This document shows, piece by piece, positions 1 through 9,613 of a DNA stretch of 24,503 nt. The notes below the pieces were generated by a model that saw only the letters and a program-made list of their open reading frames with translations, did not search any database and was not told where the DNA came from. Source of the DNA: Paulinella micropora (lineage: Eukaryota; Cercozoa; Imbricatea; Euglyphida); assembly GCA_009731375.1 (NCBI GenBank), contig BJOX01000313.1, forward strand, positions 623,169-647,671, in the 5' to 3' direction. A program made the position numbers and the translations under genes. The stretch's first letter is position 1; each line of letters begins with the position of its first letter.

Positions 1-199
1 GGGGGGGTGGAGAAGGGAAGCAAGCACACCAGAGTCGCAAGTCTGTCCCCTCTCGCCCATCCCCAATTTTTGTTTTCTTTGTGTGTTGTGTGTGTGCTTC
101 TTCTGTTTGTCTGTGATTGGGTGCGGGGCGGATTTTCTTAACCACTTTGGGGCAGAGAGGCGTGCACAAGACCTTTTTTGTTTCTGTCCTGTTGGCAAG

Positions 200-1065
200 A
201 TGTTGCCCGAACGACGAGCGCGCCTGAATGCCAGCCAGATAGGCTGGCTCGCGTTCCACTGGGGCAACGCGCTGTTGCTGGCGGCACTGTGCTGCAAGCA
301 GTGGCTGCGCCTCCGGCGCCTGGCGCCACGTACGACGTGGAAACCCGACGAGGCTGAACAGGTGCCGCCCGCGGTGATTGTGGTCTACAGCAGCACTGCG
401 GTCGTCAACACGGACCGACCGCGGGCGGTGGCGTGCCTGGCTCTGCTGCGCTCGACGTTGTGGACCGTGTGTTTTTGGCTGCCCTGGGCGCGCGGGCACC
501 GGCCCGCAGCCGCCGTGGGCTGGGCGCTGAGCGAGGCGGCCGTTTTCTCGGCGGTGCTTTTTTTGTTCGCGCGCGCCTACGACCCCGGCCGCGAGTTGGT
601 AAAGTGCGCTTGCGCCCTGGCGCTGCTCGTGGCCTACACGGTGATGGTGCTGGCGGCCGTGAAGTCCGTGGTTGCGGCGTGGCTCGTGGCGCCGCTGGCG
701 CTGGCGCTAGGGGGCGCGGCAGTTTTCGCGCGGAGGCTGTGGCGGAAGTCCACCATTCGTGTGCAGCCGCCGTACGAGCCGCTCGCGCCCGCGGCCGGCC
801 TGCCCAAACTCGCGCCGGCCGCCGGCCTGCTCATCTCGCTGTCGTGCGGGGTCGCCGCCGCGGGCGCCGGCCGTGGCGACGACGGCGACGCGCTGGCGCT
901 GGCGGCCGCGCTGGGCTTCGCGTCACTGCAGTGGCCGCTTTTTGCGCAGCTGGACCTGTACGCGCACAACCGGCACAACGGTTGCCAGAGCCGGAAGCCG
1001 GTGATATCCGAGAGAACACGGGTGGTCATGCTGTTCACTGCGGCGGGGCACACAAGCCAACAGAC
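200..1065 (+). CDS. Polytopic membrane protein, 3' end lost in gap
   Basis: I do not recognise the family. The reading frame is open from 83, but the ATG at 200 is the better start because the 39 codons before it are cysteine/phenylalanine-rich and look like untranslated leader. From 200 the protein reads 288 residues into the N gap. Hydrophobic stretches lie at about residues 13-32, 77-96, 103-126, 135-153, 157-177, 208-223 and 231-251, which suggests six or seven membrane spans. Basic residues (KQWLRLRR, RRLWRK) follow two of the spans. Codon use is strongly GC-rich at third positions, like the helicase at 12614 and the membrane protein at 9614 and unlike the neighbour at 1728. The true C-terminus is unknown; what follows the gap (1507-1582) is G-rich and probably not coding. 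It could be a viral envelope protein or a receptor-like protein; this is inference from hydropathy only. Confidence 0.6.
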
Positions 1066-1506
1066 NNNNNNNNNNNNNNNNNNNNNNNNNNNNNNNNNNN
1101 NNNNNNNNNNNNNNNNNNNNNNNNNNNNNNNNNNNNNNNNNNNNNNNNNNNNNNNNNNNNNNNNNNNNNNNNNNNNNNNNNNNNNNNNNNNNNNNNNNNN
1201 NNNNNNNNNNNNNNNNNNNNNNNNNNNNNNNNNNNNNNNNNNNNNNNNNNNNNNNNNNNNNNNNNNNNNNNNNNNNNNNNNNNNNNNNNNNNNNNNNNNN
1301 NNNNNNNNNNNNNNNNNNNNNNNNNNNNNNNNNNNNNNNNNNNNNNNNNNNNNNNNNNNNNNNNNNNNNNNNNNNNNNNNNNNNNNNNNNNNNNNNNNNN
1401 NNNNNNNNNNNNNNNNNNNNNNNNNNNNNNNNNNNNNNNNNNNNNNNNNNNNNNNNNNNNNNNNNNNNNNNNNNNNNNNNNNNNNNNNNNNNNNNNNNNN
1501 NNNNNN
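1066..1506. other. Assembly gap followed by G-rich tract
   Basis: A run of 441 N. It is followed at 1508-1530 by nearly pure G with one A at 1515. The spacer from 1540 to 1727 is A/T-rich with homopolymer runs of A and C and holds no convincing gene. Confidence 0.95.
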
Positions 1507-1727
1507 AGGGGGGGAGGGGGGGGGGGGGGGAGAGGGAAAGAAAAGTCAGGACAGGCACTGTTTAGATTTTTCGTTTAAGTAGGTAAAGGGTAGAGGGTAG
1601 AAAAAAGCCTCCGTCAATTTTTCCCTTCCTTCGACTTCGCGTCTGTATTTCGCTAACAAAAACAAGCACCCCCCCCCAAAAAAAAAAGCCAAAAAAGAAA
1701 GAGAAGTACTGCAAAAGACAGAAAACA

Positions 1728-4463
1728 ATGTCGCTGCGCATAGCAGGGGTCCCGTGTAACAATTCAGTGCAAAAGCCCGCGGGACTATGTGTTCTGGTCA
1801 TGACTCCACAAGCGGAGTATCTTGACATCACAGGAAGTCACCCGCGCGTTTTTAAACAGGACGATGGCAAAATGGTAGACCGGCTGCTGGCCATCGAGCA
1901 AACCCTACGTCTTATGCCCTACAATCTCGCAGTGTTTGTGCTAGACCTGTTGCCACCACAGCAGCCCTGGTTCAAGAACGCTACGCTAAATAAACTGCCG
2001 GCACAAGTGCGAGGCCTGCCAGTGTACAGTGCAAAAGACAGTGTCGAATACATCTGGATCCCTGACAGCAATGCTGACAATCCTGTGAAAATAACCGAAA
2101 GAATGTACGATGATGCCTATTGCCAGCCTACTGACTCGAAGTCCAACGTGCTGGAATATCTAGAGCCTTACTGTACGAGCGCCAGCAAGGGCCCAACCAC
2201 CATCGAAATGCCGCAAACAAAGGGCAATGCTTGGGAACAAACGGTAAAGCTTCATAATCTCAAATCCTCGGGCAAATCATCCTACGCTGCCAAGACAAGC
2301 ACGCCAGCCACCGTCGACGATGCGAAGTTCACGACGGTCTTTTCGCCACAGGCGGGCCCCGCCCTCGCTTGTACGCTCTTCTACAAAAACAACAAACCAG
2401 GCCTGGGCGAAGAGTCGGCCGTTACCGCGAACGACGGCATAACTCCCGTGAAATGCAACGACCATACGCTGCCGGAAATCCTCCAGGCACGGAAGGTCAG
2501 CGAAGTCGTGATCGTCGGCTTGGGCGCGGAGGGCGCGGTCGCTCGCACGGCGGCCGACCCGGCGTGTAAAGGCTTCCAAGTGCACATCATCGAGGAGGCA
2601 ACGCTCGGCTGCACCAAGGATGGGCTCTACGGCGTGTGCCACCAGGTCCAGGGCGCAACAGGAAATCTGTACGCGGTGAAACGCGACAAGATGCGCCCTT
2701 GCTGTAATCAGCCGTGCCGCCACGAGAATGCGTTTGTGTACATCTGGCAGACGGTCAAGGAAGTTACTCAAGGCCACGTGGAGGCTATTAAACACCGGGA
2801 CTCGAAGTGGATCATGCCCAGAAACCTATTATGCGCTGCAGACAATAATTTGCTCAGGCGGCTGACCTTCCCGTTGAACGTGGGCCAGAATGCGCAGAAT
2901 GCGATGCGCGCGGGTGCCGCGCGCGCGGCGGCCGAAATACAAGACCCGAACAAAGCTACTACACAGAGCTGTGGGTTAAGTTTTGGCTTTGACCCGTCTT
3001 CACGCGATTACAAAAACCAGCGGGACGTGGGGATCGACCGCGACCATCGCGGGCCCCAGTTCTGCCGGCCCATGCACGAACTACGATATCCGCCCAAAGA
3101 GGAGTGGCGCGTCGATGCCAGGGCCCTAGCGCCCGCGGACGGGAAGTGCGCCAGCACTAGAGCTGCGACTGCGCGGGCTGCCTTGCCCGACAGCTCCGCC
3201 GGACCGATAGTGGGTGCGGCCAACACGAGCCTGTACGGGCTCGGGGTCTTGATTCTTTACAGAGACAACATCGTCAATTTTTTCAGTAGCCCGCACGAAG
3301 CCCAGGCGAAATTGCGACGGGTCCGCGCATTCTGTGACGAAGTTGCAATTCAGATCCTAGATGTCTACGTCCAGACCCTGTACACGTTCTTGCTGGGGGC
3401 GCCTTTGCCAGAGAATACGAGTCCAAGTCAAGGGCTAAACCTTAACGGTGCATTTGTAACCACTCAGCCAGCACAAAACAACATACTCGCCAATAAACCA
3501 GGCTCAACTACCAATGCCTATAGAAATGCTGGTTCAGTACAACTCACCACGCCCCCAAGCGGCGGCAGCGGAACAGCCTCGACATCTAGCGGCGGCAGTG
3601 GTTACGTCATGGTTTTCAAACCTGCCCTGCCAATAAGTAAGAGCGGCTTCCAGAAAGACGATAAAGGGTGGCCAAAGTGCCAAGACGCTTTCCCAGATTT
3701 TGCTAACACGCAGGAGATAAAGATTGACCTGCTCGATAGTTCTGCAGAAGATCCAGATGGTTATCAGGATTGCTACCGGGTTTTTGTGATGTTCGCGCTC
3801 CTGAACGCCGAAGCCGAACGGCTGTACGATGATGCCAAAGGTGCTCTTAGTCAGCGCCAAGTGCTGCACAAGCTGGGCGTAGAGTTGGTCAACTATGTTG
3901 CGGGCTACGTGAACTCCACTGGCGAGCTGGGGAAGGAGCACTGTGATAAGTACCCGTGCGCTTATACTCAGGCCAGGCCCCAGGTCAAAGTCGATGTGAA
4001 AACTTTGCAGGGCTTGCTAGAGCGAAATTACAAAGTCATCGCGGCAAGGTTTGGTAAGGAGCTTTCCCTAAGTACGGCGACGGATCCGAAAGTAATGCTA
4101 CAAGGTTTGCTGGGTACGGATTTTAAGGAATTTCAAGCATCGTACGATCACGTCGTAGAAAAGACGATTGAGCAGCACTGGCGAGAACGCCTCCCCGACC
4201 CCAGCGCCTACAAAATCCGTGACGAAATCACGTACCCACGAACGATCATGTGCGTAGAAGAATTTGATGGCTTGCTCGAGGTCCACGACGAACACCTAAC
4301 TCAACACCCGTGCTGTGCCGTCCACGTTCAACCATATCCTCCGAACATGTGTAAGCTCTTCACGCAGCAAGTAACCGACGAGGAGAAAGCATGGCTGCAC
4401 GAAGGCAGAAAATATGTTTTATGGCATTCTGTGGCCGCCCGAATGCGAAAACGCTTGTCCTAA
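1728..4463 (+). CDS. Large protein with degenerate nicotinamidase/isochorismatase-like N-terminal domain
   Basis: The protein has 911 residues and starts at the ATG of an A-rich context (aaaacaATG). Residues about 18-32 (LCVLVMTPQAEYL) resemble the first strand of the cysteine-hydrolase fold, usually written LLVIDPQNDFL. Residues 66-82 (NLAVFVLDLLPPQQPWF) resemble the strand and WHP region of nicotinamidases. Residues 247-294 (LPEILQARKVSEVVIVGLG then EGAVARTAAD and FQVHIIEEATLG) match the strand carrying the nucleophilic cysteine. The catalytic Asp is Thr26 and the catalytic Cys is Ala270 in this alignment, so hydrolase activity is not expected. The remaining 600 residues are unrecognised; they include Cys-rich patches (325-330, 861-875) and a Gly/Ser linker at about 608-626. 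The family call comes from motif reading by eye, not a search. A second frame overlaps the 3' end (next entry). The role is unknown; a substrate-binding or structural role is possible. Confidence 0.75.
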   Translation: MSLRIAGVPCNNSVQKPAGLCVLVMTPQAEYLDITGSHPRVFKQDDGKMVDRLLAIEQTLRLMPYNLAVFVLDLLPPQQPWFKNATLNKLPAQVRGLPVYSAKDSVEYIWIPDSNADNPVKITERMYDDAYCQPTDSKSNVLEYLEPYCTSASKGPTTIEMPQTKGNAWEQTVKLHNLKSSGKSSYAAKTSTPATVDDAKFTTVFSPQAGPALACTLFYKNNKPGLGEESAVTANDGITPVKCNDHTLPEILQARKVSEVVIVGLGAEGAVARTAADPACKGFQVHIIEEATLGCTKDGLYGVCHQVQGATGNLYAVKRDKMRPCCNQPCRHENAFVYIWQTVKEVTQGHVEAIKHRDSKWIMPRNLLCAADNNLLRRLTFPLNVGQNAQNAMRAGAARAAAEIQDPNKATTQSCGLSFGFDPSSRDYKNQRDVGIDRDHRGPQFCRPMHELRYPPKEEWRVDARALAPADGKCASTRAATARAALPDSSAGPIVGAANTSLYGLGVLILYRDNIVNFFSSPHEAQAKLRRVRAFCDEVAIQILDVYVQTLYTFLLGAPLPENTSPSQGLNLNGAFVTTQPAQNNILANKPGSTTNAYRNAGSVQLTTPPSGGSGTASTSSGGSGYVMVFKPALPISKSGFQKDDKGWPKCQDAFPDFANTQEIKIDLLDSSAEDPDGYQDCYRVFVMFALLNAEAERLYDDAKGALSQRQVLHKLGVELVNYVAGYVNSTGELGKEHCDKYPCAYTQARPQVKVDVKTLQGLLERNYKVIAARFGKELSLSTATDPKVMLQGLLGTDFKEFQASYDHVVEKTIEQHWRERLPDPSAYKIRDEITYPRTIMCVEEFDGLLEVHDEHLTQHPCCAVHVQPYPPNMCKLFTQQVTDEEKAWLHEGRKYVLWHSVAARMRKRLS

Positions 4464-4677
4464 ACACATCACGTCAATTAGTGCGCCAAAAGCCGAGATC
4501 CAGACCGCGGCACTGCTGGTACCAAGAAAACCTAGCCAGGAAGAAGAAGTGAAGCTCCTCCACAGCCTGGCATATCACGTTCACGGCCGCTGCGCACCAG
4601 AAGTGTCGATGCTTGTTGCTTACCCGGACGGCCACAACAGCATTGCGCTGTACTCGCCGTCGTTCCCGGAAGCCTAG
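4414..4677 (+). CDS. Short overlapping frame, possible displaced C-terminus of the 911-residue protein
   Basis: An 87-codon frame begins at ATG 4414 inside the end of the preceding gene, shifted by one base, and continues 214 bases past its TAA. From about 4461 onward the residues look like ordinary protein (for example PSQEEEVKLLHSLAYHVHG) and no other frame competes. It may be the true C-terminus of the upstream protein after a one-base frame change, or a separate small gene. It ends TAG followed directly by TGA. No domain is recognised. Confidence 0.4.
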   Translation: MFYGILWPPECENACPKHITSISAPKAEIQTAALLVPRKPSQEEEVKLLHSLAYHVHGRCAPEVSMLVAYPDGHNSIALYSPSFPEA

Positions 4678-4700
4678 TGACTGAAATCCAGACGGAGTGT

Positions 4701-4725
4701 GGGGTGGGGTGGGGAGGGGCGGGGG
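4701..4725 (+). repeat. G-quadruplex-forming tract just after the 3' end of the 911-residue gene
   Basis: Five runs of four or five G are separated by single bases (T, T, A, C), starting 23 bases after the TAG at 4675-4677. This fits the strict G4 pattern with one-base loops. On the sense strand it would lie in the 3' untranslated region. The rest of 4726-5014 is A/T-rich with T and A homopolymers and I see no gene in it. Confidence 0.75.
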
Positions 4726-5014
4726 CAGATCAAAAAAAAAATTAAGGTTATGGTGCAATATTTTTTTTTGTACTGACAAAATTGGCAAGTGATGAAGCGA
4801 TTCAAGCTCGCTGCTTGTCCGGGCAACAAGTCAAAAATCGGATGAACTGAAAAAAATTAGCTGCGTTTGGCTTGTCTGGTTTTTTTAATTAAATTAAGCT
4901 TACAAGAACACGCGTGTGCGGTCAGGCCGCCCGATTTTTCTGTATGCAGCGAGCACACTGCTTTAGCACTACAGAGAAAAAAGAAAGCGGAGAGAGTGTC
5001 TGTTTTTTTTTTTT

Positions 5015-5636
5015 NNNNNNNNNNNNNNNNNNNNNNNNNNNNNNNNNNNNNNNNNNNNNNNNNNNNNNNNNNNNNNNNNNNNNNNNNNNNNNNNNNNNNN
5101 NNNNNNNNNNNNNNNNNNNNNNNNNNNNNNNNNNNNNNNNNNNNNNNNNNNNNNNNNNNNNNNNNNNNNNNNNNNNNNNNNNNNNNNNNNNNNNNNNNNN
5201 NNNNNNNNNNNNNNNNNNNNNNNNNNNNNNNNNNNNNNNNNNNNNNNNNNNNNNNNNNNNNNNNNNNNNNNNNNNNNNNNNNNNNNNNNNNNNNNNNNNN
5301 NNNNNNNNNNNNNNNNNNNNNNNNNNNNNNNNNNNNNNNNNNNNNNNNNNNNNNNNNNNNNNNNNNNNNNNNNNNNNNNNNNNNNNNNNNNNNNNNNNNN
5401 NNNNNNNNNNNNNNNNNNNNNNNNNNNNNNNNNNNNNNNNNNNNNNNNNNNNNNNNNNNNNNNNNNNNNNNNNNNNNNNNNNNNNNNNNNNNNNNNNNNN
5501 NNNNNNNNNNNNNNNNNNNNNNNNNNNNNNNNNNNNNNNNNNNNNNNNNNNNNNNNNNNNNNNNNNNNNNNNNNNNNNNNNNNNNNNNNNNNNNNNNNNN
5601 NNNNNNNNNNNNNNNNNNNNNNNNNNNNNNNNNNNN
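5015..5636. other. Assembly gap
   Basis: A run of 622 N that begins directly after a T homopolymer at 5003-5014. The upstream region of the kinase at 5720 is therefore mostly missing. Confidence 0.95.
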
Positions 5637-5719
5637 CGTGTAAAGCGGCGCCCGAGAAAAAAAAACCTTCCAAGCTCCGGACTCTCGGACCTTCCTCAAA
5701 ATCACAACGCCTTTCCTCC

Positions 5720-6982
5720 ATGTTCTCCCCTCGAACAGAAAACCCCTCTGGCATGCAAGCGTGGTGGAGGCGGCTGTCTTTGAACAGCCGGTTTAAGCTC
5801 GGGTGTGAGCTGTGGCTAAACGCACAACAGACGCTGGAGCTGCTGAACATGCTGGCGAACTCGGCCGAGCTGGGCGCCGGCTCGTACGGCACTGTGTTTG
5901 GCCAGCAGGAGTGCGGCATCGCGGTCAAGCTGACGTTCGACCCCATCGGTGAGCAGCAGGAGGGCCTGCAAATCAGCACCGACAACGGCGTCGGGTGCAA
6001 GCTGCTGTGCAAGCTGGGCCTGCACAGTAAGACCTTGTTCAATTACGACTGCAAACAACAGCGGGACCTGCGAGCAGCAATCGCGCGCACGTGCACGCAC
6101 TTTAATCGCGCCTGCAACGATTACAACTATGTCGTCCGCTGGAACGGCTTCTCGGCCCTGGTGCTGGAGCGGCTGGATACCGACCTGCAAAAGTTTCTGG
6201 AGGCGCCCTCCTCATGTCGCATGGCCAGCGCGGACTTGTGCACACAGGTACTGGAGCCTGTTCTTGGCCATCTTAGGGCCTTGAGCAAGCTGCAATTGTT
6301 CTTCCACGACGCCAAACCCTCGAACATCCTGCTAGACCTGAATGAAGATAACGTCGTCCACAGGGTGCTGCTGGGCGACCTGGACACGGGCTGCCTGTCA
6401 AAACTAAAGCCGGGCCATGACTACGGGGACGCGCTAGTAGCCTACGTTGCGTCGGTCAGCCCCGACGCACTGACGGCGGCAACGTCCCGGCTTAGCGGGT
6501 GGGACGCGAACAGGTTCTGGGCGGCCTGGCGCCTGGCGGTCCAACATTTCATCGAGGGGCTTGGCAGTGAAGGCGGGCGCTACTGGCGCCTTTACGCGCT
6601 GTCGCAGTTGCGTTTCCCGGAGAAAGCCATCCTGAGCAAGGTTGAGGGCGAGCCTGAAGACAGTTTTACCGGAACGGACCCGAACAAACTTTGCGGCATA
6701 CTCAAGATGGGCGTCCCCGAATAGGAGCTGCTTTCGGACTTTTCCAACGAAGCCAAGAAGCCCGCGTGCAGCCTGCATGAAGCCCTGCGCCTGTGTGGCA
6801 CCAAGCGACTCGCGATTTGCGTACTGCGCTGGGTAGCGTTGCGCAGGCGCGATTCCCTCGACAGATCGGTCAGAGTGCTGCGGTGGGCGCTCGGGAGCGC
6901 GCGTTGTAACCGGGTGTTGTATGCGCTAGTAGCCGCGCGCCTGGCAAACCTGACTGGCTGGCCCCTCCCCGCGACACAGTGA
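5720..6982 (+). CDS. Serine/threonine protein kinase with in-frame TAG and C-terminal extension
   Basis: The kinase part has 334 residues up to a TAG at 6722-6724. The glycine loop is LGAGSYGTVF (residues 51-60) and the ATP-binding Lys is K70 in IAVKLTF. The hinge region is LVLERLDTDLQKFL (147-160). The catalytic loop is FFHDAKPSNILLD (194-206), with D197, K199 and N202; His sits one place earlier than in HRD. The metal-binding Asp is in LLGDLDTG (D220). All key residues are present, so the enzyme is probably active. After the TAG the same frame stays open for 85 codons (6725-6979) to TGA 6980-6982, with the same GC-rich codon use and helical, leucine/arginine-rich residues (AICVLRWVALRRR). 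I infer that the gene originally ran to 6982, and that TAG is either a nonsense mutation, an error, or read through. ATG 5720 is the first start; a second Met is at residue 12. It is not closely similar to the three other kinases here. Confidence 0.85.
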
Positions 6983-7061
6983 CTTACCATGCCGTTTTTT
7001 TTTTGCTCACACTTTTTTTTTTGTTAAGGTACCTGCCGCCGCACGTGTTTTTCCCATCAAC

Positions 7062-7062
<1 letters not shown>

Positions 7063-7119
<57 letters not shown>

Positions 7120-7146
7120 ACCCCCCCCCCCCCCCCCCCCCCCCCC
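7063..7146 (+). repeat. Poly-C tract (about 84 bases) with adjoining 10-N gap
   Basis: Almost pure C, with a single A at 7120, running into C/G and then ten N at 7153-7162. It lies about 80 bases past the TGA at 6982 of the kinase, so it would be 3' of that gene in sense orientation. It is i-motif forming and G4 forming on the other strand. From 7163 to 7463 the sequence is C-, T- and then A-rich with no convincing gene; the AT-rich stretch at 7332-7370 could hold promoter elements for the gene at 7464. Confidence 0.9.
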
Positions 7147-7463
7147 GGCCCCNNNNNNNNNNACCCCCCCTTCCCCCCCTCATTCCGTGCAGAGGCCCTC
7201 CCCTTTTTTCTCACGCGTGTGTTCGTGCCATCCCGCCCATCCTCCTATTTTTGCAACAGAGACAAAAGAGGGCAAGAGGGATGGGGGGTGGTCAGAGTTC
7301 AGGCGAGGGGAGGGGGGTCGTTCCTGTTGTTCTATTTTTTATTCTTAAACTCTTAAAAAAAAAAAACAAGATTGTAATAGTAAAAAAGAAATCCTAGTAC
7401 CAGACTTCAACGTTAAAAAAGAGGCCGGGGTGTGACGAGAAGCGGAGAGCGGACAGGAAAAAA

Positions 7464-8165
7464 ATGGCTGCCAAAGCTCCAGACGGGGCAGATGAGGTCA
7501 TAAAATTCGCAAAAGACCTTAGGAAGCTGCATGGTCGTATCGCCGCCTACAAATCCTCCGAATGTGTCTTTCTTGCTGAAATCAAGCAAGACTTTGATCT
7601 GTACCTTCCTTTTCTTAGGACCCTTAATTTTATTTTTACCAACTGGACCCAAATCGTGAAGCTTTACATTCTGAACTGTGCGCCGGGCGATCAGTACCCG
7701 CCTTGGTACAAGGCCCTTGCCACGGCCTTTAAATACTTCGATTGTCCGTGCCCCGCCAACAAAGATTATATGCAGTACGTCCGTAAAATCACGGACAGAG
7801 CACTAGACCCCAAACAAGTCCGCAGCCTAGTAGCAGAGTACGATATTGCGGTACTTGTTTTCCAGGACTATCTGGAAACAGAAGGCACCGTGTTCGGCCT
7901 CGTGAAAGACGTTCTGCAGGATAATGACAAGGCTCGGCAATCTCGGAATCACGCCCTTTTCGAAACTAACGACCGCAGGCAAGAGAGGCTTTCGAAGTCA
8001 ACAAGTTATAGCCCACCAATCCGGGCACTGCTCAAGGCCCGCGTCGCCAAAAACCCGAAAGGCGACACCTCGTGGTCCGTGGTTATGCAAACGCTGATAA
8101 TGAAACATTTACTCAAGCCCCAGACCGGCTCGGAAAGCGCTAGATATGACGAGACTTGTTGTTAG
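7464..8165 (+). CDS. Uncharacterised helical protein, 233 residues
   Basis: A clean reading frame starting at ATG 7464 in a strong context (gaaaaaaATGgct) and ending at TAG 8163-8165. I do not recognise a family. The protein is rich in Lys, Asp, Leu and aromatic residues and reads as mainly alpha-helical (for example DEVIKFAKDLRKLHGRIAAY). There is no signal peptide, membrane span or metal motif; two Cys lie close together at about residues 94-96 (DCPCP). Codon use is mixed, closer to the 1728 gene than to the GC-rich group. Its last 20 bases overlap the first ATG of the deubiquitinase frame at 8146, in another frame, so the two may be co-transcribed. The frame remains open past the TAG to 8332, but from about 8260 on it is a shadow of the USP frame. 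Confidence 0.75.
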   Translation: MAAKAPDGADEVIKFAKDLRKLHGRIAAYKSSECVFLAEIKQDFDLYLPFLRTLNFIFTNWTQIVKLYILNCAPGDQYPPWYKALATAFKYFDCPCPANKDYMQYVRKITDRALDPKQVRSLVAEYDIAVLVFQDYLETEGTVFGLVKDVLQDNDKARQSRNHALFETNDRRQERLSKSTSYSPPIRALLKARVAKNPKGDTSWSVVMQTLIMKHLLKPQTGSESARYDETCC

Positions 8166-9285
8166 TTTCTTTTGTTGCACTGTCTTTGGTTTTTCTGTTG
8201 CCTTCAGGCTGCTGCCGTGTGTTTTGTGCAAAGCAAAGAGCCCAGCGCCGCCGACGAGTCAGCGCGGCCTCCAGGGAAGCCGCAATTCGTGCTACATCCG
8301 CGCGCTGATGCAGTGCCTGAGCTGCTGCTTTAATCGGGACGTGATTCCTCCTGAGACTGTTGCGTGCACAATCCAGGATTGCGTGGCCTGTGCCATTTTG
8401 AGCTTGAGCGATTATGTCCGGGGAACAAGACGACGGTTCTTTCAAAAGATGACAAGCAAGTCAAGCTCGTAGAAAAAGCATTTCGCCACGTACAAGATCA
8501 AGATGATTCGCAGCAAGCCCTGCTTTTCATCTGACAGAGTATACAAGACCAATTAGCTGTGGCGGAGAGAAAAAAGGCGCCAAGCCTCATGATCAGTTGA
8601 AGAAGGCGAAGAAACTTTGGTTTGGTGGTATGTCATGTATCTCTGCCGCACATGTCACGCCGATTTTTACAAACAAGTCAAACACTGGCCGACGTTAGAT
8701 AGCCAAGACCTGAATTGCACCCATCTCAATGCCTATTGCAGAAAAGGAGAAAAGCTAGACCTTACGCAACTCACGGCTACGGAAGACTTGATGCGCAAGG
8801 TGGACGGTTCGGCGTTGAAGCACTGTGATTACAAAGAGGTCACGTGCAAAGGCTTCATAGACAATTACCCAGGTTCTCTCTTCTTAAGAGACGATAGTGC
8901 GAGATTCGCGATGATCTGGTTTGCTATCGAGTATGGTAAGACGCGCATAAACCCTCCTCTGCAGGAGGAATTCAAGGTCCGTTACTCTTTTGACAAAGAA
9001 GATGATCCAGGGTCACACCGAGAAAGCACGTTTCGGGTTGTAGCTATGCTGAGGCACAAGGGCGGCGACCAGGGCGGCCACTACACAGCGCTCCGCAGGG
9101 ACGACGCCGACGGTAGCTGGTGGCACGCTGATGATACCAGTGTTTCAAAAGTCCAAGACTTTCAAAAGGCACTAAAAATTGCGACAGAACCGGGGGCATG
9201 GGTGCGGATGGTCATCTTGGAGAAGGTGTGGCCTCCCCCAAAAAAGCCTGCCTCAGTCTCTCGAACTATAGTTTCAAATTTCTGA
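8146..9285 (+). pseudogene. Ubiquitin-specific protease (USP, peptidase C19) broken by three frame changes
   Basis: USPs cleave ubiquitin from proteins with a Cys-His-Asp triad, and both signature boxes are visible. The Cys box is GLQGSRNSCYIRALMQCL, with catalytic Cys at codon 8290-8292. The His box is FRVVAMLRHKGG then GGHYTALRR, with His at 9079-9081, followed by WWHADDTSVS carrying the Asp. Between them are a weak QQDAxEF-like segment (QDDSQQALLF, about 8499-8528), an FGG motif near 8621 and a CxxC finger (LCRTC, about 8644-8658). These pieces are in different frames: the first reads in one frame to about 8400-8445, the second to about 8530, the third to about 8635, and the fourth to TGA 9283-9285. 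Each step equals loss of one base. ATG 8146 is the first start, but the N-terminus before about 8263 is uncertain. All catalytic residues survive, so either the breaks are recent or they are sequencing errors. Confidence 0.8.
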
Positions 9286-9613
9286 GGCAAAAAAAGGACT
9301 GAGAAGCCCCCCTCCCGCCCACCTCTCCCCTTTCTCTTCCATCCCGCCAATGTTGCTGTCTTTCCTAAGCAGAAAAAAAAAGCCTGCGCCCCCAAAACCA
9401 CCAACATTCTTTTCCTTCCGCAATATTTTTTTTTCGGTCTGTCTATTTTTCTTTGCCAAAAAGGGCGGGTGTGCTGTGTCCGGTGCGTTTCCGAAACACG
9501 CAGAATCGTCTTCCACGCCCCCACCCCCCGCCTGCTCCCTTCTACCGCAAAGGAGAGTGCGAAAATATATATATATTTTTTTTAATCTTTTGCGTCTTCC
9601 CCCTCCCCCTTAA
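9286..9613. other. Non-coding spacer, C- and T-rich, with AT-rich box
   Basis: No gene is seen here. C-rich tracts lie at 9307-9330 and 9518-9532, and T/A homopolymers are common. An alternating AT stretch followed by eight T at 9563-9582 sits about 32 bases before the ATG at 9614 and is a plausible TATA-like promoter element for that gene. Confidence 0.5.

Noticed and set aside
83-199. Upstream in-frame start at 83 for the first membrane protein
   Set aside because: The added residues come from T/G-rich leader-like sequence; the ATG at 200 begins the GC-rich coding pattern.
6979-7356. Proline-rich open frame over the poly-C tract and its glycine-rich reverse
   Set aside because: Homopolymer translation only; it crosses an unresolved gap and has no protein-like ends.
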